Shown: one piece after another, positions 16,013-23,198 of the stretch | Numbering within the stretch: position 1 is the first letter of the stretch | Layout of the letters: the number at the start of each line of letters is the position of its first letter | From: an uncultured Chloroflexota bacterium | GTDB taxonomy: Bacteria; Chloroflexota; Chloroflexia; Chloroflexales; Chloroflexaceae | DNA: 34,070 bases | Assembly (NCBI GenBank): GCA_937120965.1 | Contig: CAKZKA010000274.1 | Coordinates: forward strand, 1-34,070 | Reading direction: 5' to 3' | The notes under the pieces: model-generated | Told to the model about the DNA's origin: nothing | Database searches by the model: none | The model's input: only the letters and a program-made list of their open reading frames with translations | Made by a program: the position numbers and the translations under genes

Positions 16013-16954
16013 ATGTCTCAGCCTTTTTCCAATGGACCCGGTCAGGTACTACGGATGCCGCGGGGCCTGCCCTACGGCGCCCTGACACTGATCGCTGTGG
16101 TTGGCGCCATCGCCATATTCGCGCTCGTCAATGCCACCACCGTGGTTGACGCCGGCACCCGCGGCGTGGTCAAGACCTTTGGCGAGGTGACCGGCGTATT
16201 CGGCGAGGGGCTACACTTTCGGGCGCCGTTCGTCACTGAAGTGGTGCCAGTGGATGTCAAAACCCAGCGCCTCACCTCCGAGTCGTCGGCAGCGTCGCGG
16301 GATCTGCAGATCGTGACCACCCAGGTGGTGCTCAACTACCGCGTGGATCCTGACTCCGTCGCCACACTGGTGCGGGAGATTGGAGTTGACTACGAGGCGA
16401 AGATCATCGATCCGGCCATTCAAGAGTCGGTCAAGGCCGCGACGGCCCAGTTCACCGCCGAGAATCTGATCACCCAGCGGCCGCTGGTGTCGGATTCGAT
16501 CCGCCAGGTGCTCAACGAGCGTTTGACTCCCCGCGGTATCATTGTGGAAGAGGTGTCGATCACCGAGTTCAACTTCAGCGAGGAGTTCAGCCGGGCGATT
16601 GAGGCCAAGCAGGTAGCCGAGCAGGATGCGCTACGGGCTGAGCGCGAGTTGCGGCGGGCCCAGATCGAGGCCCAGCAGCAGGTGGCGCGGGCTGAAGCTG
16701 AGGCCGAAGCGCGCCTGCAGATCGCCCGGGCCGAGGCCGAGGCGCTGCGCCTCCAACGCGAGGTGATTTCGCCCGAATTGCTGCAACTGCGCTTCATCGA
16801 ACGCTGGAACGGGATTTTGCCACGTTTTATGAGCGGAGACTCGGGGCTGCTGCCGCTGATCAACATTCCCGCCAGTGAGCTTGAAGAGACGCCCGCAGCG
16901 GCAAACCCACCGGCGCCGGCCACCGAGCCCACAGCCGTGCCGGCCGCTCCGTAG
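16013..16954 (+). CDS. Prohibitin-like SPFH-domain membrane protein
   Basis: The start at ATG 16013 has AGGAGA 5-6 nt upstream and gives 313 aa. One TM segment (about 21-43) is followed by the prohibitin signature TRGVVKTFGEVTGVFGEGLHF. The rest of the SPFH/Band-7 domain extends to about residue 200 (QIVTTQVVLNYRVD, RGIIVEEVSITEFNFSEEF). A charged coiled coil (about 205-255, Arg/Glu/Ala rich) and LRFIERWNGILPRFM follow, then a Pro/Ala tail. Such proteins form large membrane-anchored rings that organise microdomains or shield proteases. The next gene starts 18 nt after its stop, so they are likely co-transcribed. Confidence 0.92.
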   Translation: MSQPFSNGPGQVLRMPRGLPYGALTLIAVVGAIAIFALVNATTVVDAGTRGVVKTFGEVTGVFGEGLHFRAPFVTEVVPVDVKTQRLTSESSAASRDLQIVTTQVVLNYRVDPDSVATLVREIGVDYEAKIIDPAIQESVKAATAQFTAENLITQRPLVSDSIRQVLNERLTPRGIIVEEVSITEFNFSEEFSRAIEAKQVAEQDALRAERELRRAQIEAQQQVARAEAEAEARLQIARAEAEALRLQREVISPELLQLRFIERWNGILPRFMSGDSGLLPLINIPASELEETPAAANPPAPATEPTAVPAAP

Positions 16955-16972
16955 TTCTCAGGAAAGCCAGCT

Positions 16973-17677
16973 ATGTCAGACCTGCGCTTTAGCGTCATCA
17001 TTCCCACCCTGAACGAGGCCTCGAATATCGCAGGGTGCGTAGCCGCCGTGCGCGCCCTTGACCCGAACGTTGAGATCATCGTTGCCGATGGAGGCAGCAG
17101 TGACGGCACCGCCGCACTGGCCGCCGCAGCGGGGGCCGTTGTCGTGGACGCTCCGCGGGGGCGTGGCTCGCAGTGCAATGCCGGCGCGGCCCGCGCCAGT
17201 GGTAACGTGCTGGTGTTCCTGCATGCCGATACCACCCTGCCATCCGACGCCTTTGAACTCCTCCGGGCCATCCTGGTCGATCCCACGGTGCGGATCGCCA
17301 AGTTTCGCCTGAGCTTTGACGTCCACGACTGGCTGCTCGACATTGCCGCGCGCTTGATGTGGTTCGATTCCCTGCTGACCAGTTTTGGCGACCAGGGCAT
17401 CGTCATCAGGCGTGACTTTTTCGCCGAACTGGGCGGTTTCCCCGACTGGCCCCTGTTTGAGGATGTGCGTTTGTTCGAACTGGCCCGAGCGCGCACCGAT
17501 GTCTATGTCGTGCCTGCGGAAGTAGTCACCTCCGCGCGGCGCTTTCTGGAGAACGGCGTGCTCCAGCAGTTGCTGCACGACCTCTGGCTGTGGCTTCAGT
17601 ACCTGTTCGGCGTCTCGCCCTATGAACTGTCGCAGCGGTATGAGCAGGGTCGCGCGGAACTCCGCGGGTTAGTCTGA
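16973..17677 (+). CDS. GT2 glycosyltransferase, TIGR04283 type
   Basis: The 234-aa GT-A enzyme opens with FSVIIPTLNEASNIAGCV and continues with IIVADGGSSDGT, RGRGSQCNAGAARASG and the metal-binding HADTTLP. FGDQGIVIRRDFFAELGGFPDWPLFEDV is typical of the family called arsenosugar biosynthesis or rSAM/selenodomain-associated glycosyltransferases. The usual partner (TIGR04282) and a radical SAM gene are not nearby, so the family name should not be read as proven function. It overlaps no gene but is 18 nt behind the prohibitin gene. Its TGA stop (17675-17677) is also the first three bases of an R1 repeat (TGAGGTGAAAATACGGGG). Confidence 0.85.
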   Translation: MSDLRFSVIIPTLNEASNIAGCVAAVRALDPNVEIIVADGGSSDGTAALAAAAGAVVVDAPRGRGSQCNAGAARASGNVLVFLHADTTLPSDAFELLRAILVDPTVRIAKFRLSFDVHDWLLDIAARLMWFDSLLTSFGDQGIVIRRDFFAELGGFPDWPLFEDVRLFELARARTDVYVVPAEVVTSARRFLENGVLQQLLHDLWLWLQYLFGVSPYELSQRYEQGRAELRGLV

Positions 17678-18014
17678 GGTGAAAATACGGGGAAACCGGG
17701 TTTCCCCAACCCCCTCCCTGCGGGGAGGGTTTGGGAGGGCGCAGCCCTCCCAAAGATACCCCTGGTTTCATTGCGGCGTTGTGCGCTCCGCGCAGGGCCT
17801 GAGGTGAAAATACGGGGAAACCGGGTTTCCCCAACCCCCTCCCTGCGGGGAGGGTTTGGGAGGGCGCAGCCTTCCCAGGAACAAGGAGTTCATCCTGGCG
17901 TTGCGCGACGTGGCCGCGTGGACGGCTGAGGTGAACAGAGGGGAACCCGGGTTTCCCGCCTCTGCCTGGCGGGCTCAAGGGCGAACAGAACGGGTGTGCG
18001 TGAGGCGCCGTGTT
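17678..18014. repeat. Tandem R1 units (~125 bp period)
   Basis: TGAGGTGAA recurs at 17675, 17800 and 17927, giving two complete head-to-tail units of 125 and 127 bp and the start of a third. Each full unit is TGAGGTGAAAATAC, palindrome (17689-17707; 17814-17832), CCCCCTCCCTGCGGGGAGGG hairpin, GGGAGGGC-GCA-GCC hairpin, then a short segment with a GTTGTGCG / GTTGCGCG hairpin. The third palindrome (17940-17957) is decayed. This is the clearest view of the R1 repeat unit in the window. Confidence 0.9.
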
Positions 18015-18025
18015 CCATGGTCCCC

Positions 18026-18138
18026 GTGCGTGTTCACATGTGGGTTAAGGCGTCATCCCGGGAGCGCGGGCGTCCCGCCCGCAAGGGCCTGGATGCGGAC
18101 AAGATGCCCGCGCTCCCAGGAGAAGTGTGAACACTTAC
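18026..18138 (+). mobile_element. M1 element copy D, 113 bp with target duplication
   Basis: It runs from GTGCGTGTTCACA to TGTGAACACTTAC, 113 bp, with the same three hairpins as the other copies. It is flanked by CCATGGTCCCC (18015-18025) and CCATGGCCCCC (18139-18149), an 11-bp direct repeat with one mismatch, which looks like a target-site duplication. It sits 53 nt before the next gene. Confidence 0.85.
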
Positions 18139-18191
18139 CCATGGCCCCCCATCAGGTGGAGATGTGTTGTTTTTTGAGGATGATGTAGCTC

Positions 18192-20174
18192 ATGCGCGCA
18201 CGCCAACTACGCTGGACCCTCGCCCTTCTCCTGTTTCTCCTGATCGCCCAGATCGGCCTGCAGCGCGCCGTCGCGGCTCGGGAACTGCCCTGGCAAAACA
18301 AAGGCAGCCCCTTTGGCGTGGTGGCCGCGCTGGGCAACCGGGTGCGCGCCGATGAGATCCCCGCCGCCGTGGCTCTGCTCCGCGAGGCCGGCGTCCAGTG
18401 GCAACGTGAAGAGATTTTCTGGGACCGGGTACAGCAGCAGCCGGGCGGTCCCTACGACTGGGACGGTGACGAGCGAGGCTTCTACAACTACGACCTGGCG
18501 ATCGCCGCCCAGGCCCGGGCCGGTATCAGGTTGCTGGGTCTGCTCGACTACAACCCCGCCTGGTTCAAGGGCAAGAACCCCCACCCCGATGAGTGGATCG
18601 CCGACTGGGGCGACTTCGTGTACAACGCGGTGGCGCGCTACGGCCGCGAACGGGGTCAGATCAAGCATTGGGAACTGTGGAACGAACCGAACCTGGCTGC
18701 CTCGGGCTACGAGAGCGGGCTCTACACTGTCGCTGATTTCGTGCGCATCCTCGAGGTGGGCCGGGCCGCCGCGCTGGCCGCCGACCCCGAGGCAAAAATT
18801 GTGCTGGGCGGTCTGGCAAGTATCTGGAGCGAACCGCCTTCGCCGTACCACTACGACTACTTCGACTACCTCGACCAGGTGGGCCGGCTGGGCGGCTGGA
18901 ACCATGTGGACATTATCGCCATCCACCCTTACCGCCCGGACACTCCAGAGGGCGATGTCTGGCGGCGCGACCAGTCGCTGACCTTCCATCAGGAAATGGA
19001 GCGGCTCGACGACCTGCTACGCATCTATGGCCCCAAGCCGATCTGGCTCACCGAACTGGGCTGGTCCACCTATCAGGGCGTCTACGGGGTGGAGGCCGAC
19101 ACTCAGGCCCACTTCCTGGTGCGGGCCTACCTGCTGGCGATCGCGCATCCGAGTATCGAAAAGGTGTTCTGGTACAGCTTTCGCGACGATACTGCGCCCG
19201 AGGCGCCCTACGAGCGACCGGTGTACGATGATCGCGAAGTGGAGTTTCACTACGGGCTATTGCGGCGCAGCTATCCGCTCGATCCGGGGCGCGGCGATCT
19301 GCGGAAGCCGGCGTTCCTGGCCTATCGAACCATGACCGAGATGCTCGGCGGGTTGACCCTGCGGAGCGTGGAGCGCAACGGCGCCGATGGGGTGTACTGG
19401 TACCGGTTCGAGGGCCTGGGCCGGCGCGTGGACGTGCTCTGGCGTACCGGGGCAGCGACGCCGGCGATCGAGGTGGTCTGCGGGTGCCGTGAGGCGCTGG
19501 TGCGCGCCTGGAACGGTGAGGTGCAACATGTGCTCGTCAGTGAGGGTGGACGTCTGTTGCTGCGGCCGGTTGCAATGGGCGCGCCGCTGTACATCGAGTA
19601 CGACCCCCCGGCGCGGAACGGCCAGGTATTCGCGGCCACGGGCCGCAGTCTCGACGGCGTGTTTCGCAGATTCTGGGAAACGCGGGGCGGCCTGGCACGC
19701 TTCGGCTACCCCCTGACCGAGGAAGTGCGCGAACCCGAAGTGGGCAGCGGGCGACCGCGCACCGTACAGTACTTCGAGCGCGCCCGCTTCGAGCACTATC
19801 CCGAACTCAGCGGCACGCCCTACGAGGTCCAGTTATCTCGCCTGGGCGAGACAGCGCTGCAGCAGACGGGCATTGACTGGCGGGCCTTGCCTTTCCAGAG
19901 CGAGGCCCCGCCGGAGTGCCGGCTCTTCGCAGAGACCGGACGCAGCCTCTGCCCGCCATTCCTGGAGGCGTGGGAACGGGCCGGCGGGCTGGACCTGGTT
20001 GGTTTGCCGTTGAGTGAGCCGTTCGAGGTAGCGGAGTCAGGAGTCAGGTACACCGTGCAGTACTTCGAACGGGCGCGGATCGAGCACCATCCAGCGCAGG
20101 CGGGAACGCCTGCCGAGATCCAGTTCGGATTGCTGGGACGCGAACGGCTGGTGCGCTGGGGTGCAATGCCATAA
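18192..20174 (+). CDS. Secreted glycoside-hydrolase-like protein with two C-terminal repeats
   Basis: The 660-aa protein opens with a signal peptide (Arg-rich start, LALLLFLLIAQIGL core, cleavage near AVAA). A (beta/alpha)8 glycosidase domain of clan GH-A type follows: WELWNEPN carries the likely acid/base E165, and IWLTELGWST the likely nucleophile E288. It resembles GH5/GH39/GH53-type proteins. After a beta-rich linker domain (about 385-475), two ~75-residue repeats occur at about 481-560 and 580-652. Each has FA(A/E)TGRSL, a PLTE/PLSE turn and VQYFERAR(F/I)EH. These are reminiscent of LGFP-like cell-wall repeats common in secreted Chloroflexota proteins. It probably trims or remodels extracellular polysaccharide. 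Substrate is unknown. Confidence 0.85.
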   Translation: MRARQLRWTLALLLFLLIAQIGLQRAVAARELPWQNKGSPFGVVAALGNRVRADEIPAAVALLREAGVQWQREEIFWDRVQQQPGGPYDWDGDERGFYNYDLAIAAQARAGIRLLGLLDYNPAWFKGKNPHPDEWIADWGDFVYNAVARYGRERGQIKHWELWNEPNLAASGYESGLYTVADFVRILEVGRAAALAADPEAKIVLGGLASIWSEPPSPYHYDYFDYLDQVGRLGGWNHVDIIAIHPYRPDTPEGDVWRRDQSLTFHQEMERLDDLLRIYGPKPIWLTELGWSTYQGVYGVEADTQAHFLVRAYLLAIAHPSIEKVFWYSFRDDTAPEAPYERPVYDDREVEFHYGLLRRSYPLDPGRGDLRKPAFLAYRTMTEMLGGLTLRSVERNGADGVYWYRFEGLGRRVDVLWRTGAATPAIEVVCGCREALVRAWNGEVQHVLVSEGGRLLLRPVAMGAPLYIEYDPPARNGQVFAATGRSLDGVFRRFWETRGGLARFGYPLTEEVREPEVGSGRPRTVQYFERARFEHYPELSGTPYEVQLSRLGETALQQTGIDWRALPFQSEAPPECRLFAETGRSLCPPFLEAWERAGGLDLVGLPLSEPFEVAESGVRYTVQYFERARIEHHPAQAGTPAEIQFGLLGRERLVRWGAMP

Positions 20175-20175
20175 C

Positions 20176-20204
20176 GGTCTGGGAGGGCGAAGCCCTCCCA
20201 GACC
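20176..20204. terminator. Bidirectional hairpin between convergent genes
   Basis: A perfect 13-bp stem GGTCTGGGAGGGC / GCCCTCCCAGACC with a GAA loop starts 2 nt after the plus-strand stop and lies 36 nt from the minus-strand stop. It has no T-run. The core is the GGGAGGGC-GAA-GCCCTCCC hairpin found in the R1 blocks, here extended by flanking pairs, so a repeat hairpin may serve as the shared terminator. Confidence 0.55.
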
Positions 20205-20239
20205 ATGCGCGGTGAGGCGAACCGCGGGCTCCCGTGCTT

Positions 20240-21736
20240 TCAGTCACCGGCAATACGCACAGTGGCGGTCATATTCCAGCGCAGGCGCTCGTCCCACCGA
20301 TCGGGGGTAACCACGACGGTGTACACGACATCACCCTGGCGATTCTGGCCCATCGGCTTGATGCGGGCGACCTTACCGGGGAGTTCAAAGCCAGGGAGGG
20401 CGTCGAAGGTAATAGTAACCGGATCACCCTCGCGGATGCGGACAATGCTCAGCTCGGTCAGGTCCTCGGTTTCAATCTTCCAGTTGCTCATATCGGCCAC
20501 CACGATGGCCGGGAGAGTTGGCGAGGGGACCTCGCCGACCTTGAGGTTCAATTCGGCGACCACACCGTTGATTGGCGCAGTGAGGGTGGCGCGCTCGAAC
20601 GCGAGTCGCGCCTGCTTCAGACCAACTTCGGCGCTGCGGATCCGGGCGGCGAAGGTGCTCAAGGTCGCATCGGTAGGTGTGGCCTGGAGTTCAGCCAGGC
20701 GCGCCTGAGCGCTATCAACGGCGGCCTGGGCGGCTTCGATATCGCCAGCGCGGCGATTGCCGGTGAGGCTGTCGAGGCGCGCCTGGGCGCCGGCCACTGC
20801 TGCGCGGGCGGCGGCAATCGCATCGGCCTCGGCGGGGCTGAGCAGCCGGTCATAGCGCGCCTCGGCATCGCGGAGCTGCGCCTCGGCAATCGCAATGCCG
20901 CTCTGCTCGGCGAGCTTCGCCTGTTCGTAGGCCAGGCGGGCCTGCTCGAGAGCCGTTTCAGCATCGGCCACGGCGCGGGCAGCGGCGGCCTCCTCCTCAC
21001 GGAAGCCCGCAGCCAGATCATTGGCCAGATTCTCTTCCAATTGACGGTTGCGCCAGTAGAGGCGGCTGTAGGTGTCCTGAGCGTTACGCAGGGCGTTTGC
21101 TGCGATTTCGACGCGCAGCTCGGCGTCAGTCTTGGCCTGCGAGAGCCGGTCGCGCTGGGCCTGCAAATTGGCGCGGGCCTCATCAACGGCGGCCTGCGCC
21201 GAGCGCACTTCGGTAGACCTGGGGCCGGCTTCGAGTTGACTGAGACGCGCCCGGGCGCTTTCAAGATCGGCACGGGCAGCAGCGATATCAGCTTCGCTCA
21301 CCGTGGACTGAACTGCGCGCAACTGTCCCTGGGCGCGGGCGAGTTCGGCACGGGCGGCGGCAACCTGTTCAGGCGTGGCGCCCTCGAGCAGGCGCTCGTA
21401 TTCAGCCTGGATCTGTTCGAGCGTCGCCTGGGCCTGCTCCACCCGCAAGGCCAGGTCGCGGGTATCCAGGCGCGCCAGCGGCTGCCCGGCAACGACCCGG
21501 TCACCTTCCCTGACCAGCACCTCAGCAACTGTACCCCCGGTTTCAAACAGCAAATTGACCGTGGTCGCCGGCACGACCCTTCCTTCTGCCAGAACCCCGA
21601 ACCCGTTGCTCAGAGCAGGAAGGGTGGTGGGGACCGGCTGGGCCGACTCTGCGGCCCGGGGCTCGTTCCTCACAGTACAGGCGCTCAGCCCACCCAGGAC
21701 CACCATGAGGATCACAATGGCGACAGCCCGGCGCAT
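20240..21736 (-). CDS. HlyD/RND-type periplasmic adaptor lipoprotein
   Basis: The start at ATG 21734-21736 has AAGGAG 8 nt upstream and gives 498 aa. The signal peptide ends in the lipobox LSAC (Cys20), so it is a lipoprotein. The first half of a lipoyl domain (about 45-85, VNLLFETGGTVAEVLVREGDR) is followed by a very long Ala/Glu/Arg/Gln-rich helical hairpin of about 300 residues. The second lipoyl half (LTAPINGVVAELNLKVGE) and beta-barrel (IREGDPVTITFDALPG) complete the adaptor. It should link an inner-membrane exporter (ABC or RND) to the outside. No transporter gene is adjacent on either side, so the partner is elsewhere. The hairpin is longer than in typical HlyD or MacA proteins. Confidence 0.9.
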   Translation of the reverse strand: MRRAVAIVILMVVLGGLSACTVRNEPRAAESAQPVPTTLPALSNGFGVLAEGRVVPATTVNLLFETGGTVAEVLVREGDRVVAGQPLARLDTRDLALRVEQAQATLEQIQAEYERLLEGATPEQVAAARAELARAQGQLRAVQSTVSEADIAAARADLESARARLSQLEAGPRSTEVRSAQAAVDEARANLQAQRDRLSQAKTDAELRVEIAANALRNAQDTYSRLYWRNRQLEENLANDLAAGFREEEAAAARAVADAETALEQARLAYEQAKLAEQSGIAIAEAQLRDAEARYDRLLSPAEADAIAAARAAVAGAQARLDSLTGNRRAGDIEAAQAAVDSAQARLAELQATPTDATLSTFAARIRSAEVGLKQARLAFERATLTAPINGVVAELNLKVGEVPSPTLPAIVVADMSNWKIETEDLTELSIVRIREGDPVTITFDALPGFELPGKVARIKPMGQNRQGDVVYTVVVTPDRWDERLRWNMTATVRIAGD

Positions 21737-21794
21737 TGCGTGTGCTCCTTCACCGTGTTTCAATACCAATCGGAGCTTTTCGACGATCGCACGA

Positions 21795-21823
21795 ATTGTA
21801 GCAAAAGGAAGCGTAGATCTGAA
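21795..21823 (-). promoter_or_regulatory. Candidate promoter of the HlyD-type gene
   Basis: On the minus strand, TTCAGA (21818-21823), a 17-nt spacer and TACAAT (21795-21800), about 60 nt before the start codon. Confidence 0.5.
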
Positions 21824-21836
21824 TACTTCTGCGAAA

Positions 21837-21856
21837 AGTTTACAAGATCGTAAACT
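21837..21856. promoter_or_regulatory. Possible operator palindrome
   Basis: AGTTTAC (21837-21843) and GTAAACT (21850-21856) are a perfect 7-bp inverted repeat with a 6-nt spacer, 13 nt upstream of the -35 box of the HlyD-type gene. Size and symmetry suit a dimeric TetR- or GntR-type regulator of an efflux gene. No such regulator is encoded here. The remaining spacer to 22079 is unique AT-richer sequence without a gene. Confidence 0.4.
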
Positions 21857-22079
21857 CTGCGCTGTTGCGGGAAGGGTTTCGTTCTTCCAGGCTCCCCCCA
21901 TCTTCGCGATCTTCGCGCCCTCGTGGCGCATAGTACGCTGAGGCAAGAGGCGCCGCGGGCATTGCAACGTTACGGTTGCTCCACAGCGCTACACCTGCAC
22001 ACAACCGGCTTGTAGAGCTTCCCCGGAGGCAGAAGGCACATTGGAGTAATAATGAACGGACGATGAACGCGTAGCGGCT

Positions 22080-22619
22080 TCAGACTGCAATTCTGACAGG
22101 AACGTCAGAATGCCAGGTTGCCTCCATAATCTCCATGCGATTATCGTGATGCAGGCCGATCACCGGGGCGCTGGTAATGTAGCCTCCTAGATTGATCCAG
22201 TTGCCGAACGTTCCGGCTGCCTTATCCTGAACGATGTAGAACAGTCGGTTCTGGGCGCCTCGGACAAAAACGGCAACCCGGCCATCGCGCACGGCGCGAG
22301 CCACAGGCTCGTCGAAGATCTCGCCGCCGATCCGCACCCAGTCGTGCCATCCGCTGTTGGGCGCCCTCTGGGCGATCATATACAGGGCATTGTCAGTACC
22401 CCGGGCGAAGACCATCAACCGCCCATCGGCATTGCGCACCGCCGAGGGGTTGCTGGTGAGCACCCCGCCCAGGCGTGACCAGGTTCCCCAGGCCCCGCCG
22501 GGGCTGGTCTGCCAGATATGGTAGAGCGCATTATCACTGCCGCGAGCGAAGACCTCGAGCCGCCCGTCGGCATTGTTTGCCGCGGTAAACTTGATATTCG
22601 TAGCCAGTGGACCAGCCAT
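22080..22619 (-). CDS. Short PLL-type beta-propeller lectin-like protein
   Basis: The start at ATG 22617-22619 has AAGGAG 8 nt upstream and gives 179 aa without signal peptide. It has three full repeats of about 47 residues. Each contains (D/N)GR(L/V)xVFxRG and (D/Q)N(A/R)L(Y/F)xI, ending in a W-x-x-(L/I)GG strand, and a fourth, partial repeat follows (SAPVIGLHHDNRMEIM). This is the repeat of PLL-like fucose-binding propellers and related tachylectin-like proteins. Family members usually have six or seven blades (~350 aa). The downstream sequence shows no continuation in another frame, so the shortness is real. It may assemble as a dimer, like short engineered or natural half-propellers, or be a reduced form. 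Ligand is unknown. Confidence 0.8.
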   Translation of the reverse strand: MAGPLATNIKFTAANNADGRLEVFARGSDNALYHIWQTSPGGAWGTWSRLGGVLTSNPSAVRNADGRLMVFARGTDNALYMIAQRAPNSGWHDWVRIGGEIFDEPVARAVRDGRVAVFVRGAQNRLFYIVQDKAAGTFGNWINLGGYITSAPVIGLHHDNRMEIMEATWHSDVPVRIAV

Positions 22620-22727
22620 TACGCTTTCTCCTTGTTGTGGATAACCTCTACGTTGTCTGTTACACGACCAGGACATCGGTTGGAGCGCATGGCAACCCCG
22701 TTGCCCCACGTTTCTCCCGGTAGCGAG
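22620..22727. other. Spacer upstream of the lectin-like gene
   Basis: Unique sequence. It contains the lectin RBS and, on the minus strand, GTGTAACAG as a possible -10 region without a clear -35 box. CGGTAGCGAG at 22718-22727 is the left copy of the target duplication of the neighbouring element. Confidence 0.5.
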
Positions 22728-22906
22728 TTCAGGGGCGGACAGAACGTATGAGCGCCGACGAGCGTTATGGCACTGGGATGCGCTGGTTGGTCCTCACCCC
22801 CTCCCCCCTCTCCAGCTTGGCTGGAGAGGGGAGACTAGAGCCGCGCGCGGGGGCGTTCCAATGCGGTATAAGCCACGTTGGCTCGGATGTTCTGTCCGCC
22901 CTTAAA
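22728..22906. mobile_element. M2 element, complete 179-bp copy with 10-bp target duplication
   Basis: The ends are TTCAGGGGCGGACAGAAC and, reversed, TTTAAGGGCGGACAGAAC; inverted similarity continues inward over about 30 bp (CGTATGAGCGCCGACG versus CATCCGAGCCAACG). A central CCCTCTCCAGC / GCTGGAGAGGG hairpin lies at 22806-22830. CGGTAGCGAG occurs directly at both flanks (22718-22727 and 22907-22916), a perfect 10-bp duplication. No transposase is encoded. The small gene at 22765-23019 reads into it from the right. Confidence 0.85.
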
Positions 22907-23019
22907 CGGTAGCGAGCGGGGGGGGAGACGAGCCTCGCGTGAGGCCGAAACAGCAGGGCAGGCGCGAGAACGACCAGGGTCACCAGCAGGGCCAATCCAG
23001 ACCGGCGCAAGTGTTTCAT
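22765..23019 (-). CDS. Small single-TM protein, C-terminus supplied by M2
   Basis: The start at ATG 23017-23019 has GAGGAG 6 nt upstream. The ATG shares its A with the TGA stop of the preceding gene (TGATG), so translation is coupled. The first ~35 residues (MKHLRRSGLALLVTLVVLAP, then a short basic tail) form a positively charged start and one TM helix. The remaining ~48 residues are encoded by the M2 element and its central hairpin (ADRTSEPTWLIPHWN onward), so the original C-terminus was probably replaced when M2 inserted. Function is unknown. Confidence 0.55.
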   Translation of the reverse strand: MKHLRRSGLALLVTLVVLAPALLFRPHARLVSPPARYRLRADRTSEPTWLIPHWNAPARGSSLPSPAKLERGEGVRTNQRIPVP

Positions 23020-23198
23020 CAAGGTCTCCTCGCTTGCCAGGCTGCCCCCGCGCCGCCGACGAGGATGCCAAGAGCGATGCCCAGCGCGATGTTGCCGAGC
23101 GCGGCGCCCAGCGCGGCGCCCAGCGCTATGCCGAGCCCCATGCTGGCGGCAATTTGCTTACGCCGAGGGTTTGAATATTGAGGATCAGGATTGTTCAT
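23019..23198 (-). CDS. 59-aa glycine-zipper membrane protein
   Basis: The frame runs from ATG 23196-23198 with AAGGAG 8 nt upstream to a TGA that overlaps the next gene's ATG. The hydrophilic head (MNNPDPQYSNPRRKQ) is followed by SMGLGIALGAALGAALGN and IALGIALGILVGGAGAAW, a run of GxxxG and AxxxG zippers sufficient for two short TM helices or one hairpin. Small glycine-zipper proteins of this kind are widespread and mostly uncharacterised. It starts 14 nt inside the E2-like remnant on the same strand, so the three frames form one tightly packed unit. Confidence 0.7.
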   Translation of the reverse strand: MNNPDPQYSNPRRKQIAASMGLGIALGAALGAALGNIALGIALGILVGGAGAAWQARRP

